The notes under the pieces were generated by a model. It worked only from the letters and a program-made list of their open reading frames with translations. It had not been told where the DNA came from and searched no databases. Shown here one piece after another: positions 8,589 through 16,609 of a stretch of DNA of 64,000 bases; the first letter of the stretch is position 1; each line of letters starts with the position of its first letter. Location of the stretch: contig NZ_CP046654.1 in the NCBI RefSeq assembly GCF_009759685.1, positions 3,844,001 to 3,908,000 of the forward strand. Reading direction: 5' to 3'. Source of the stretch: Acinetobacter baumannii (lineage in GTDB: Bacteria > Pseudomonadota > Gammaproteobacteria > Pseudomonadales > Moraxellaceae). A program made the translations under genes and the position numbers.

Positions 8589-9383
8589 TTACTCGGTAAC
8601 TTGTAAGCTAACAATCGTATAATTTTGATTTTTAGGCTTTAACTTTAAATCTACTGGAGCTGTGACTTCCATTAAATATTCTCCAGCTTTTGGAAATTTA
8701 AGTTCAACTTGTCCTTTATTATCAGCTTTAAAATGTAGTACTTGTTTATCAGTTACACCTTTTTCTCTTAAATTAATTTCAGCATAAGGTAGGTTCTGGC
8801 CTTTTTCACTTATGGTTAGCTGAACTGCTTGGGTAACTTTAAGCTGGTTAGGATGAACAGAAAAATTAACTTTAACTGGTGTATTTGGAAGTTGAATATC
8901 TGAAACTTTACCTTTTGAAAGATAACTTTGTAACACCCATTCTCTTGTTACTTCCTCTGTTTTAATTTTTTTAGTTTTAAGATCAGCAGGAATTAGATAG
9001 TCACGCTCTTTTCTTGGCGGAGCTTTATCTGCTGGTAAATCAAAAAATAAATGCCACTCCTTTTGATCATATACATATTTTAAAGGGTAAGTCGCCTGAG
9101 TTTGCAGAATATATGTACCGTCTTCCGGTAAAGCAACATCGAAAACAGTTACAGATTTATGTAGGGCTTCAGCATTAATAACTTTAGGATCTTGTTTAGG
9201 GGTAATGACGGTAAGCTTGGCATCTTTTAAAGCGTATTCACTATTTAGTGCTTCTTCAGCATAACCAGCTACTACCGGTACTTGTGTCTGCTCAGTTTTA
9301 TACGCTAATGGCGCAACATAAGGTTCATGAGCAAGGCTGTAACTACATACAAAAATAAGTGATGTTACTAATAATCTATTCAT
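8589..9383 (-). CDS. Periplasmic DUF4198 family protein, probably Fur-regulated
   Basis: The 264-residue protein begins with a signal peptide (MNRLLVTSLIFVCSYSLA) that would leave a mature N-terminus starting HEPYVAPLAY, the short His-containing start typical of DUF4198 proteins linked to metal uptake. The rest looks like beta-sandwich domains; the last 90 residues (VNFSVHPNQLKV to the end) look like a carboxypeptidase-regulatory or Ig-like fold, with KFPKAGEYLMEV near the C-terminus. It stands alone. A 19-bp Fur-box-like site lies 76 bp before the start, so an iron-linked role is inferred. The family assignment is moderately sure and the molecular function is unknown. Confidence 0.7.
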   Translation of the reverse strand: MNRLLVTSLIFVCSYSLAHEPYVAPLAYKTEQTQVPVVAGYAEEALNSEYALKDAKLTVITPKQDPKVINAEALHKSVTVFDVALPEDGTYILQTQATYPLKYVYDQKEWHLFFDLPADKAPPRKERDYLIPADLKTKKIKTEEVTREWVLQSYLSKGKVSDIQLPNTPVKVNFSVHPNQLKVTQAVQLTISEKGQNLPYAEINLREKGVTDKQVLHFKADNKGQVELKFPKAGEYLMEVTAPVDLKLKPKNQNYTIVSLQVTE

Positions 9384-9458
9384 TCTTTCTCGATCCTAAT
9401 TAGGAAAATTTAAATTTTTACAGACAAATCATAAGCAAATGTATTATACACAAATAAA

Positions 9459-9477
9459 AATAATTCTTATTATCATT
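9459..9477 (-). promoter_or_regulatory. Fur-box-like operator
   Basis: Read on the minus strand, AATGATAATAAGAATTATT matches 15 of 19 positions of the classical Fur box written as AATGATAATCATTATCATT. It lies 76 bp upstream of the DUF4198 start codon, the usual promoter distance. Confidence 0.55.
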
Positions 9478-9511
9478 AATAAATTTAAGTTAAAGATTTT
9501 TATATAAAAAG

Positions 9512-9533
9512 AAAAAGGCCAAGTGGCCTCTTT
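9512..9533 (-). terminator. Terminator after the lipoprotein gene
   Basis: A stem built on AGGCC / GGCCT extends into flanking A and T runs. On the minus strand it is followed by a T-rich tract and begins 8 bp after the lipoprotein stop codon. Confidence 0.65.
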
Positions 9534-9540
9534 CATTACC

Positions 9541-9969
9541 TCATTGTTCTTTTACTTTTGGAAAAGCTTGATTAAAGTCAATAAGCTTATAACTTTTTAC
9601 TAAATCATCTTCACCATAAGTCACTTCATAAGTTGTTTCTTTACCATTAAAGTATGCTTCAGCTGGAGTTCCAAATACTTCCCATAAACCTATTGAGGCA
9701 ACATCTGCAACCCCATGCCCAAATGCACGACCTACTTTCACCCACTTTGAATAACCTTGCTGGAATGTATAGATTTCAACTCTTGTCCCATCACGGTACT
9801 CAGACAATACAGGTGCCCCAAACTCTGCAATAACATAATTACGAGAGCTACCCGGATTTAAAACATTTAAATTTTTTTTACTTGGTTGATTGCCAGCCAT
9901 AAATACGGCACAACCAGACATAGATAACATAGCCATACCAATAAGGCAGGCAATACATAATTTTCTCAC
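9541..9969 (-). CDS. Putative lipoprotein, SmpA/OmlA-like
   Basis: A 142-residue protein with a lipoprotein signal peptide whose lipobox LSMSGC ends at Cys 20. The segment following it (NVLNPGSSRNYVIAEFGAPV ... RVEIYTFQQG) resembles the SmpA/OmlA (BamE-like) pattern of a small outer-membrane lipoprotein, where a G-x-P turn follows a helix; this is a weak resemblance. The start is GTG (9967-9969) with GAGAAG 8 bases upstream. No operon partner is evident: the MFS gene upstream is divergent. Function unknown. Confidence 0.7.
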   Translation of the reverse strand: MRKLCIACLIGMAMLSMSGCAVFMAGNQPSKKNLNVLNPGSSRNYVIAEFGAPVLSEYRDGTRVEIYTFQQGYSKWVKVGRAFGHGVADVASIGLWEVFGTPAEAYFNGKETTYEVTYGEDDLVKSYKLIDFNQAFPKVKEQ

Positions 9970-10197
9970 GATTTAACTTCTCTATTTCTTAAGTATTTAT
10001 ACAACTTATTGTAATGCTTAAAGTATTACGCGCTCATCATATCCAATTTGATAAAAGAATTCGATAAATTATTCAATATAAAGATAAAATGTTCCGGTTT
10101 TAAATGTGCAAACTTCCTCTCGAGATTCTAGTTTTTTATTATTTTGGTCTCTTTTCCCTTATACTTTCTTTTTTGAGTTTCCTTTTATTAATTTATT

Positions 10198-11397
10198 ATG
10201 GCGTCACCCCAATCCTCTTCTTCTTCCCCTCGACATTACTCACTCTTCTTGGCAATTTTTTCTCTCGCAGTAGGCGGTTTCTGTATTGGCACTACAGAAT
10301 TTGTCGCAATGGGTCTTATTCAGGAAATTGCACACAATTTAAAGATTACAGTACCTGAAGCAGGGCATTTTATTAGTGCTTATGCATTAGGTGTTGTTAT
10401 TGGTGCCCCTATTATTGCCATTTTGGGTGCCAAAGTACCTAGAAAGACCCTATTGCTTTGCCTCATGCTGTTTTATGGTATTGCCAATGCATGCACAGCT
10501 TTAGCACATACCCCAGAAACTGTTTTAGTCTCTCGTTTTATTGCAGGTTTACCTCATGGCGCATATTTTGGTGTCGGCGCTTTAGTCGCGGCTGAACTAG
10601 CAGGCCCTTCACGAAGAGCTTCAGCAGTTGCGCAAATGATGATGGGACTAACCGTTGCTACCGTTATTGGCGTACCCTTAGCAACATGGTTAGGTCAACA
10701 TTTTGGCTGGAGAGCAGGTTTTGAATTTTCAGCAACAATCGCATTCTTTACTTTAATTGCTGTAGCTTGCTTTGTACCGAATATTCCAGTTCAAGCTACT
10801 GCCAGCATAAAAACAGAATTAGCTGGGCTTAAAAATATAAATATGTGGTTAACCCTTGCAGTCGGCGCAATTGGCTTTGGGGGCATGTTCTCGGTATATA
10901 GCTATGTCTCACCAATTCTCACTGAATACACTAAAGTTAATATCCAGATTGTTCCTATTGCATTAGCGCTGTGGGGCATTGGGATGGTGATTGGTGGTTT
11001 AGCTGCGGGTTGGCTTGCAGATAAAAACCTCAATAAAACTATTGTGGGCGTACTCATTAGCTCAGCGATCGCATTTGTAGTCGCAAGCTTTCTAATGAGT
11101 AATAGCTATAGCGCAATTGGCTCTTTATTCTTAATTGGCCTAACCGTTATGGGTTTAGGTGGGGCTTTACAGACACGCCTCATGGATGTTGCAGGTGATG
11201 CACAAACGCTAGCAGCTTCACTTAACCATTCCGCCTTTAATCTTGCTAATGCATTAGGCGCTTTTTTAGGTGGTTGGGTACTGAGCCATCAGATGGGTTG
11301 GATTGCACCAATCTGGGTAGGTTTTGTACTGAGCCTTGGTGGCCTTATTATCTTACTCATTGCATTTGCTGTAGAAAAAGCAACTCAAAAAGCCTGA
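10198..11397 (+). CDS. MFS efflux transporter (DHA1, AraJ/YdhP-like)
   Basis: A 399-residue, 12-helix major facilitator with the DHA1-type first helix GGFCIGTTEFVAMGLIQEIA, the loop-2 region GAKVPRKTLL, and helix 5 motif AGLPHGAYFGVGALVAAEL, close to AraJ/YdhP-type sugar or drug exporters. The real substrate is unknown. The 90 bases before the ATG are extremely pyrimidine-rich (long T/C runs) and hold no Shine-Dalgarno, so ribosomal protein S1 binding or a leaderless transcript may be used. An overlapping frame from 10104 has no support. The stop codon is inside a strong terminator stem. Confidence 0.9.
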   Translation: MASPQSSSSSPRHYSLFLAIFSLAVGGFCIGTTEFVAMGLIQEIAHNLKITVPEAGHFISAYALGVVIGAPIIAILGAKVPRKTLLLCLMLFYGIANACTALAHTPETVLVSRFIAGLPHGAYFGVGALVAAELAGPSRRASAVAQMMMGLTVATVIGVPLATWLGQHFGWRAGFEFSATIAFFTLIAVACFVPNIPVQATASIKTELAGLKNINMWLTLAVGAIGFGGMFSVYSYVSPILTEYTKVNIQIVPIALALWGIGMVIGGLAAGWLADKNLNKTIVGVLISSAIAFVVASFLMSNSYSAIGSLFLIGLTVMGLGGALQTRLMDVAGDAQTLAASLNHSAFNLANALGAFLGGWVLSHQMGWIAPIWVGFVLSLGGLIILLIAFAVEKATQKA

Positions 11398-11412
11398 GTA
11401 TGATCAGGCTTT
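11389..11412. terminator. Shared bidirectional terminator, MFS / K+ channel
   Basis: AAAGCCTGA pairs perfectly with TCAGGCTTT around a 6-base loop. It overlaps the stop codon of the plus-strand MFS gene and lies 11 bp beyond the end of the minus-strand channel gene. Confidence 0.7.
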
Positions 11413-11422
11413 CGTTGAATCT

Positions 11423-12448
11423 CTAATCTGTTAACTTTTCACCACAGTGCGGGCAATAACATTTTTTCTCTCTAACAGCTTCTTTCTCTTCTAATACTTT
11501 TTCGCGCATAATTTGAATAATCAGATTATGCGCTTGTTCTTTTGGTAGCCCTACTTTTTGTCGAATACGTTCTATTTCAACTTCATCATGCATGATATCA
11601 ATACCACGCACTTGAAGTAACTCACGGAACTCTTGTTCAAGGCGCTGATTACGCTGGTTAAGTTCATTGGCCAAACCAGAAGCTAAAATACCAGCCGGTA
11701 AAGCAGCAATCCCTACCCCTAGAATTGTAATTAAGGCTCCCAATAACTTTCCTAAACTAGTTACTGGTGTGACATCGCCGTATCCAACTGTAGTTAAAGT
11801 CACAACCGCCCACCACATTGCTTTAGGAATAGAGCTAAAAGCTTCCGGTTGCGCTTTATTCTCAACGACATAAATACCAGAGGCAGTCATAATAATCATA
11901 ATGATTAAAATAAAAATCACTGCCTGAAAAGAACCTTTTTCTCGCTTAATCACACATAGCAATATTTGCAATGAAATGAAATAACGAGTTAATTTTAATA
12001 ATCGAAGTAACCGTAAAATTCTTAACATACGAAGATCTATTCGTACAAAGAAATTTAGATACGCAGGCAAAATTGCCATGAGGTCAATCAGTGCTTCACC
12101 ACTTTTCATCCATGCTAAACGCTGCTTCCATGCAGCTTGGGTCGGATCACGCTCGACTACACTCCAGAGCCGTAAGAGATATTCAATACTGAAAATTGCA
12201 ATTGAGACATTTTCAAAGTAGTCAAACCATATACGGTAGCTGTAATACAGATCATTTACTGTTTCTAGTAATACAGCAACTACATTCCCAATAATTAAGA
12301 AAACTAAAAAGTAGTTAATACATCTACTTACTGTCGTTTCGTAATCATGATTATGAAGGTTGTTATAGAAGAACCGACGTACTGTCTTCCATGCTAAAAT
12401 TCGCATACGGATCTGAACCACGTTATATTGAACATATATTAAGCTCAC
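11423..12448 (-). CDS. Voltage-gated potassium channel (ion transporter family)
   Basis: A 341-residue six-helix channel subunit. The S4 voltage sensor is visible as regularly spaced arginines in LRMLRILRLLRLLKLTR near residues 140-156, and the pore loop carries the K+ selectivity filter in TLTTVGYGDVTP near 218-229, followed by the S6 helix GVGIAALPAGILASG. The cytoplasmic tail is charged and probably helical, and ends in a half zinc-ribbon (CYCPHCGEK). A later start (MRILAW, residue 15) is possible, since the first residues are not typical. It is convergent with the MFS gene. Physiological role, such as osmotic or membrane-potential control, is not known. Confidence 0.9.
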   Translation of the reverse strand: MSLIYVQYNVVQIRMRILAWKTVRRFFYNNLHNHDYETTVSRCINYFLVFLIIGNVVAVLLETVNDLYYSYRIWFDYFENVSIAIFSIEYLLRLWSVVERDPTQAAWKQRLAWMKSGEALIDLMAILPAYLNFFVRIDLRMLRILRLLRLLKLTRYFISLQILLCVIKREKGSFQAVIFILIIMIIMTASGIYVVENKAQPEAFSSIPKAMWWAVVTLTTVGYGDVTPVTSLGKLLGALITILGVGIAALPAGILASGLANELNQRNQRLEQEFRELLQVRGIDIMHDEVEIERIRQKVGLPKEQAHNLIIQIMREKVLEEKEAVREKKCYCPHCGEKLTD

Positions 12449-12544
12449 ATACGTAAATTCACCACTATAGCGGCCAATAAAATATTTTATTAATTGTATT
12501 AGCTAAACAATCATAAATAATATTTCATATTTACTAATTATATT

Positions 12545-12979
12545 TTAATGCGCTGCAACATATCTAAACTCATTTTCCTCCCACCATTGCACATCATATA
12601 TACCGGCATGGGACTTCAAAATGACATTAATATAATTTTGTAGCAACATAATATGGTGAGTAATATCTAACTTTCTAAAAAGAAATCTTCTTAAAATTGG
12701 TGTATTTGGTGAAATAAATATTGCAAAACCATTACTGTATTCTTCATAAACGCTAATACCGATATACATCGTAATCTCAGGTAATGGCACTTCTATTTCC
12801 CAGCCCCAACGCTCAGCATTTAACTCAATATTTAAGTGATATCTATTTTTTAATATACTATAAATATATTGTGCAATATCTTCAGTTTTCTGTACTAAAG
12901 TATTCCCGTCTTCTGCTGATAAATTTTGATCATATAGCTGATAATCATCAAATTTAAATTCAACAATTGTCTTTAGCAT
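12545..12979 (-). CDS. Hypothetical protein
   Basis: A 144-residue soluble protein I do not recognise. It has no signal peptide or membrane helix and is rich in Tyr, Trp and Ile (ERWGWEIEVPLPEIT, VQWWEENEFRY). A TGGA ribosome site about 8 bases before the ATG supports it. Both flanks are unusually AT-rich, about 100 and 230 bp without features apart from the acnB terminator, so it may be a later insertion between the channel gene and acnB. Size and composition would fit a small immunity-type or phage-defence accessory protein, but nothing in the sequence proves this. Confidence 0.6.
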   Translation of the reverse strand: MLKTIVEFKFDDYQLYDQNLSAEDGNTLVQKTEDIAQYIYSILKNRYHLNIELNAERWGWEIEVPLPEITMYIGISVYEEYSNGFAIFISPNTPILRRFLFRKLDITHHIMLLQNYINVILKSHAGIYDVQWWEENEFRYVAAH

Positions 12980-13160
12980 TTTTAAATTCCATATATAAAA
13001 TACCCATGTTCTTTTTAATTATTTTTAAGTTCATACAAATATTTTAAAACAAAATCTTCTTTAATATCTAGCGTTATATTTATTTTTACATTTTATTAGA
13101 ATAAAACATGATTAATTTATTATTTTAATAATTAAAATATGTACCAATTCTCATTAAAAT

Positions 13161-13191
13161 AAAAAGGAGCTGAATAATCAGCTCCTTTTTT
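13161..13191 (-). terminator. Terminator of acnB
   Basis: A perfect 13-bp stem (AAAAAGGAGCTGA / TCAGCTCCTTTTT) with a 4-base loop, 17 bp after the acnB stop codon on the minus strand. Confidence 0.85.
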
Positions 13192-13207
13192 GTACTAAAT
13201 CGACCTA

Positions 13208-15847
13208 TTAAGTCAACTGAGCAGCAGCAATTTTCTTAGTATCTACTTTATCAGCAGCATTTGTATATTCGCCCATTTGGTCGAAATTCAAATATTTGTA
13301 AATGTCAGCAGACATACTGTCAATTTGAGCTGCATATTGTTGGTATTCTTCTGGAGTTGGCAATTTACCAAGTACAGCAGCAACAGATGCAAGCTCAGCA
13401 GACGCTAAGTAAACGTTAGAACCTTGACCTAAACGGTTAGGGAAGTTACGTGTAGAAGTCGATACAACAGTTGTGTTCGGCGCAACACGTGCTTGGTTAC
13501 CCATACATAATGAACAACCAGGCATTTCAGTACGCGCACCAGCACGGCCATAAGTGTTATAGAAGCCTTCTTCCATTAACTGATGTTCGTCCATACGTGT
13601 TGGTGGAGCCAACCATAAACGAGTTGTTAATGAACCGCTTGGTACTTTCTCAAGTAACTGACCAGCAGCACGGAAGTGACCAATGTTAGTCATACAAGAA
13701 CCGATGAATACTTCATCAATTTTGTCGCCTTGAACGTCAGAAAGAAGTTTCGCATCATCTGGATCGTTCGGGCAGCAAAGGATAGGTTCTTTGATTTCTG
13801 ACAAGTCAATTTCATACACTTTAGTGTATTCAGCATCAGCATCAGCTTTAAGTAAGCTTGGGTTTGCTAACCATTTTTCCATGTTTTCAACACGGCGAGC
13901 CATCGTACGTGCATCACCATAGCCTTGTGAAATCATCCACTTAAGCATTGTGATGTTAGAACGTAAGTACTCAGCAACTTTCTCTTCTGAAAGTGTGATT
14001 GCACAACCAGCAGCTGAACGTTCAGCAGAAGCATCAGAAAGTTCGAATGCTTGCTCAACTGTTAAGTCAGTTTCCATTTCTGTTAAGTCGATTTCTAAGA
14101 TACGACCAGAGAAGATGTTTTTCTTACCTTTTTTCTCAACAGTAAGATCGCCTTCTTTGATTGCATAGTAAGGAATCGCATGTACAAGGTCACGTAAAGT
14201 GATACCAGGCTGCATTTTACCTTTAAACTTAACAAGAACTGATTCAGGCATATCAAGTGGCATTACACCAGTTGCAGCAGCGAAAGCTACAAGACCAGAA
14301 CCTGCTGGGAATGAAATACCAATTGGGAAACGAGTATGCGAGTCACCACCAGTACCTACTGTATCTGGAAGAAGCATACGGTTTAACCAAGAGTGGATAA
14401 TACCGTCACCTGGACGTAAAGATACACCACCACGGTTCATGATGAAGTCTGGAAGTGTATGTTGCATTTGTACGTCAACTGGCTTTGGATAAGCAGCAGT
14501 GTGACAGAAAGACTGCATTACCAAGTCAGCAGAGAAGCCCAAGCAAGCTAAGTCTTTTAACTCATCACGAGTCATAGGACCAGTTGTATCTTGAGAACCA
14601 ACTGTAGTCATTTTAGGCTCACAGTAAGTACCTGGACGGATACCTTGACCTTCTGGAAGACCACATGCGCGACCAACCATCTTCTGAGCTAAAGTGAAAC
14701 CTTTGCCAGTGTCAGCTGGTTGTACTGGAGTACGGAATAATGTAGATGGAGCTAAACCTAAAGCTTCACGTGCTTTAGCAGTTAAGCCACGACCAATAAT
14801 CAAGTTAATACGACCACCAGCACGTACTTCATCTAAAAGTACTGGAGTTTTAAGTTCAGACTCAGCGATTTGTTCGCCATTTTTGAACGCAGTTACTTTT
14901 GCTGCAGCATGATCGATTTTAAGAGTAACTTCGTCACCCATGTTCATGTTAGAAACATCGATCTCTACTGGTAATGCACCAGCATCTTCCATTGTGTTAA
15001 AGAAGATCGGAGCGATTTTACCGCCTAAGCACACACCACCGTCTTTTTTGTTTGGAATGTGAGCGATTTCATCACCAAAGAACCAAAGAACAGAGTTTGT
15101 TGCAGATTTACGAGATGAACCTGTACCAACAACGTCACCAACATAAGCAACTTGATTGCCTTTAGCAATGAGTTCTTTAATTTGGCTTAATGGACCAACT
15201 TCACCTGGTTTTTCAGGGTTGATACCATCACGCTCATTTTTCAACATTGCATTTGCATGCAATGGGATGTCTGGACGGCTCCATGCGTCTTGAGCTGGAG
15301 ACAAGTCATCAGTGTTCGTTTCACCTGTTACTTTGAACACAGTGATTTTGATTTCTTCTGGTACATCTTTACGACTAGTGAACCATTCAGCATCAGCCCA
15401 AGATTGTAAAACAGCTTTTGCATTTGCATTGCCAGCTTTAGCTTTATCAGCTACGTCATGGAACGCATCAAATACAAGTAATGTTTTTTTCAAAGCTTCA
15501 GCAGCTAAGCTACCTAATTCAGCATCATCCAGAAGCTCAACTAAAGGCGCTACGTTATAGCCACCAAGCATCGTACCTAGTAAATAAACTGCACGTTCTT
15601 TAGAAACTAGCGGAGATGTCGCTTCGCCTTTTGCAATCGCTGCCAAGAAAGCTGCTTTTACGTAAGCTGCTTGGTCAACACCTGCAGGAACACGGTTTTC
15701 AAGCAAATCAACCAAGAATGCTTCTTCACCTGCCGGTGGGTTTTTTAATAACTCAACAAGTTGAGCAGTTTGAGCATCATCAAGTGGCTTCGGTGGGACT
15801 CCGAGTGCGGCACGTTCAGCAACGTGTTGGCGGTAAGCTTCTAGCAC
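13208..15847 (-). CDS. acnB: Aconitate hydratase B / 2-methylisocitrate dehydratase
   Basis: AcnB isomerises citrate to isocitrate in the TCA cycle and also dehydrates 2-methylisocitrate. The protein follows E. coli AcnB block by block: the HEAT-like N-terminus (YRQHVAERAALG, ELLKNPPAGEEAFL), the swivel domain (GETNTDDLSPAQDAWSRPD), and the iron-sulfur ligands in IGSCMTNIGHFR and GCSLCMGNQA near the C-terminal quarter. I chose GTG 15847 (879 residues) over ATG 15856: AGAGGA directly abuts the ATG but is 9 bases from the GTG, and the GTG product begins MLEAYRQHV like the E. coli MLEEYRKHV. A nested inverted repeat lies in the leader. Confidence 0.97.
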   Translation of the reverse strand: MLEAYRQHVAERAALGVPPKPLDDAQTAQLVELLKNPPAGEEAFLVDLLENRVPAGVDQAAYVKAAFLAAIAKGEATSPLVSKERAVYLLGTMLGGYNVAPLVELLDDAELGSLAAEALKKTLLVFDAFHDVADKAKAGNANAKAVLQSWADAEWFTSRKDVPEEIKITVFKVTGETNTDDLSPAQDAWSRPDIPLHANAMLKNERDGINPEKPGEVGPLSQIKELIAKGNQVAYVGDVVGTGSSRKSATNSVLWFFGDEIAHIPNKKDGGVCLGGKIAPIFFNTMEDAGALPVEIDVSNMNMGDEVTLKIDHAAAKVTAFKNGEQIAESELKTPVLLDEVRAGGRINLIIGRGLTAKAREALGLAPSTLFRTPVQPADTGKGFTLAQKMVGRACGLPEGQGIRPGTYCEPKMTTVGSQDTTGPMTRDELKDLACLGFSADLVMQSFCHTAAYPKPVDVQMQHTLPDFIMNRGGVSLRPGDGIIHSWLNRMLLPDTVGTGGDSHTRFPIGISFPAGSGLVAFAAATGVMPLDMPESVLVKFKGKMQPGITLRDLVHAIPYYAIKEGDLTVEKKGKKNIFSGRILEIDLTEMETDLTVEQAFELSDASAERSAAGCAITLSEEKVAEYLRSNITMLKWMISQGYGDARTMARRVENMEKWLANPSLLKADADAEYTKVYEIDLSEIKEPILCCPNDPDDAKLLSDVQGDKIDEVFIGSCMTNIGHFRAAGQLLEKVPSGSLTTRLWLAPPTRMDEHQLMEEGFYNTYGRAGARTEMPGCSLCMGNQARVAPNTTVVSTSTRNFPNRLGQGSNVYLASAELASVAAVLGKLPTPEEYQQYAAQIDSMSADIYKYLNFDQMGEYTNAADKVDTKKIAAAQLT

Positions 15848-15874
15848 GGTGTTCATTCCTCTTTTTTTAAAAAA

Positions 15875-15914
15875 TTACTTGTAAATTCCAGCTTTCACAA
15901 AGCTTCACAAGTAA
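15875..15914 (-). promoter_or_regulatory. Nested inverted repeat in the acnB leader
   Basis: Outer arms TTACTTGT / ACAAGTAA and inner arms AGCTTT / AAAGCT (3-base loop) are all perfect; the outer and inner stems are separated by an uneven 7/2-base internal loop. The element ends 19 bases before the ATG codon and could be an RNA hairpin controlling acnB or a pair of protein sites. Confidence 0.45.
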
Positions 15915-16063
15915 TATGGACTACAAAATTTTACTAGAGTTCAAGCCAAAAGTTAATGAGCGCGGGGTGTTTCTCCGTGATGCCCATTATTTTGTAACTA
16001 AATACCCGTGTATAAATAATGATCTTAATGACTGACTTATCATGCGGTATTTTAAGTTAAAAG

Positions 16064-16087
16064 AACACTCCACCTTAGTGGAGTGTT
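16064..16087 (-). terminator. Terminator after the small lipoprotein gene
   Basis: A perfect 10-bp stem AACACTCCAC / GTGGAGTGTT with a 4-base loop, followed on the minus strand by a T-rich tract, 18 bp after the stop of the 120-residue lipoprotein gene. Confidence 0.75.
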
Positions 16088-16105
16088 TGACGATGTCTTA
16101 TACAC

Positions 16106-16468
16106 TTAGAATTTTTTGTAGTTTGGCATTTTGTCATGTGGGGTAACCAAACACTCATCTGTCATTTGTTTTCTAATCTTTTCTTGTAAGGCTTCTGGAT
16201 TCGTTTTTAATTCGTCTTGTGGAATGGCGTAAACTTTTTCAATAATATTAAAGATGAATTTTTTCGTAATTTCGTCCTCAATTTTATTAGCATGCTCAAT
16301 GGCTTGAGGCTTCTCAATTGCTTGCTGACGATCAAACAGAATACTTCTTGCTGCATTTCCCACACTTGTACAATAGCCATGCCATTGCTCTTCAGGTGTT
16401 AAAGGCTTTTTTTCTGTACAGCCGACTAATAACATGCCCATTAAAACAAATAAAACTTTTTTCATCAT
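16106..16468 (-). CDS. Small putative lipoprotein
   Basis: A 120-residue protein with a clear lipoprotein signal (MMKKVLFVLMGMLLVGC, lipobox LVGC with Cys 17). The mature part is charged and largely helical, with two further cysteines (GYCTSVG and DECLVTP) that could form a disulfide. No family is recognised. It has its own terminator downstream and the tamB terminator upstream, so it is a single-gene unit between acnB and tamA-tamB. Confidence 0.7.
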   Translation of the reverse strand: MMKKVLFVLMGMLLVGCTEKKPLTPEEQWHGYCTSVGNAARSILFDRQQAIEKPQAIEHANKIEDEITKKFIFNIIEKVYAIPQDELKTNPEALQEKIRKQMTDECLVTPHDKMPNYKKF

Positions 16469-16563
16469 TACTCTACACAGACTATGCTGCCCACATCATA
16501 CTGAATCTGACAGACTTTGCAAAAATTCTACTTATATGTCTTTATTTTTGCCCAACTTCAATA

Positions 16564-16593
16564 AAAAACCGAGATGTTTTCATCTCGGTTTTT
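16564..16593 (-). terminator. Terminator of the tamA-tamB operon
   Basis: A perfect stem AAAAACCGAGATG / CATCTCGGTTTTT with a 4-base T loop and flanking A/T runs, 17 bp after the tamB stop. Confidence 0.85.
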
Positions 16594-16609
16594 AGTGTTC
16601 TTAAAGCGT

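Noticed and set aside
10104..10358. 84-codon plus-strand frame overlapping the MFS gene start
   Set aside because: Its second half is the MFS gene read in another frame and its first half is translated T-rich leader; no ribosome site.
13471..15870. Several frames of 70-97 codons on the plus strand within acnB
   Set aside because: All are shadows of a highly conserved gene with strong codon bias; no ribosome sites or family resemblance.
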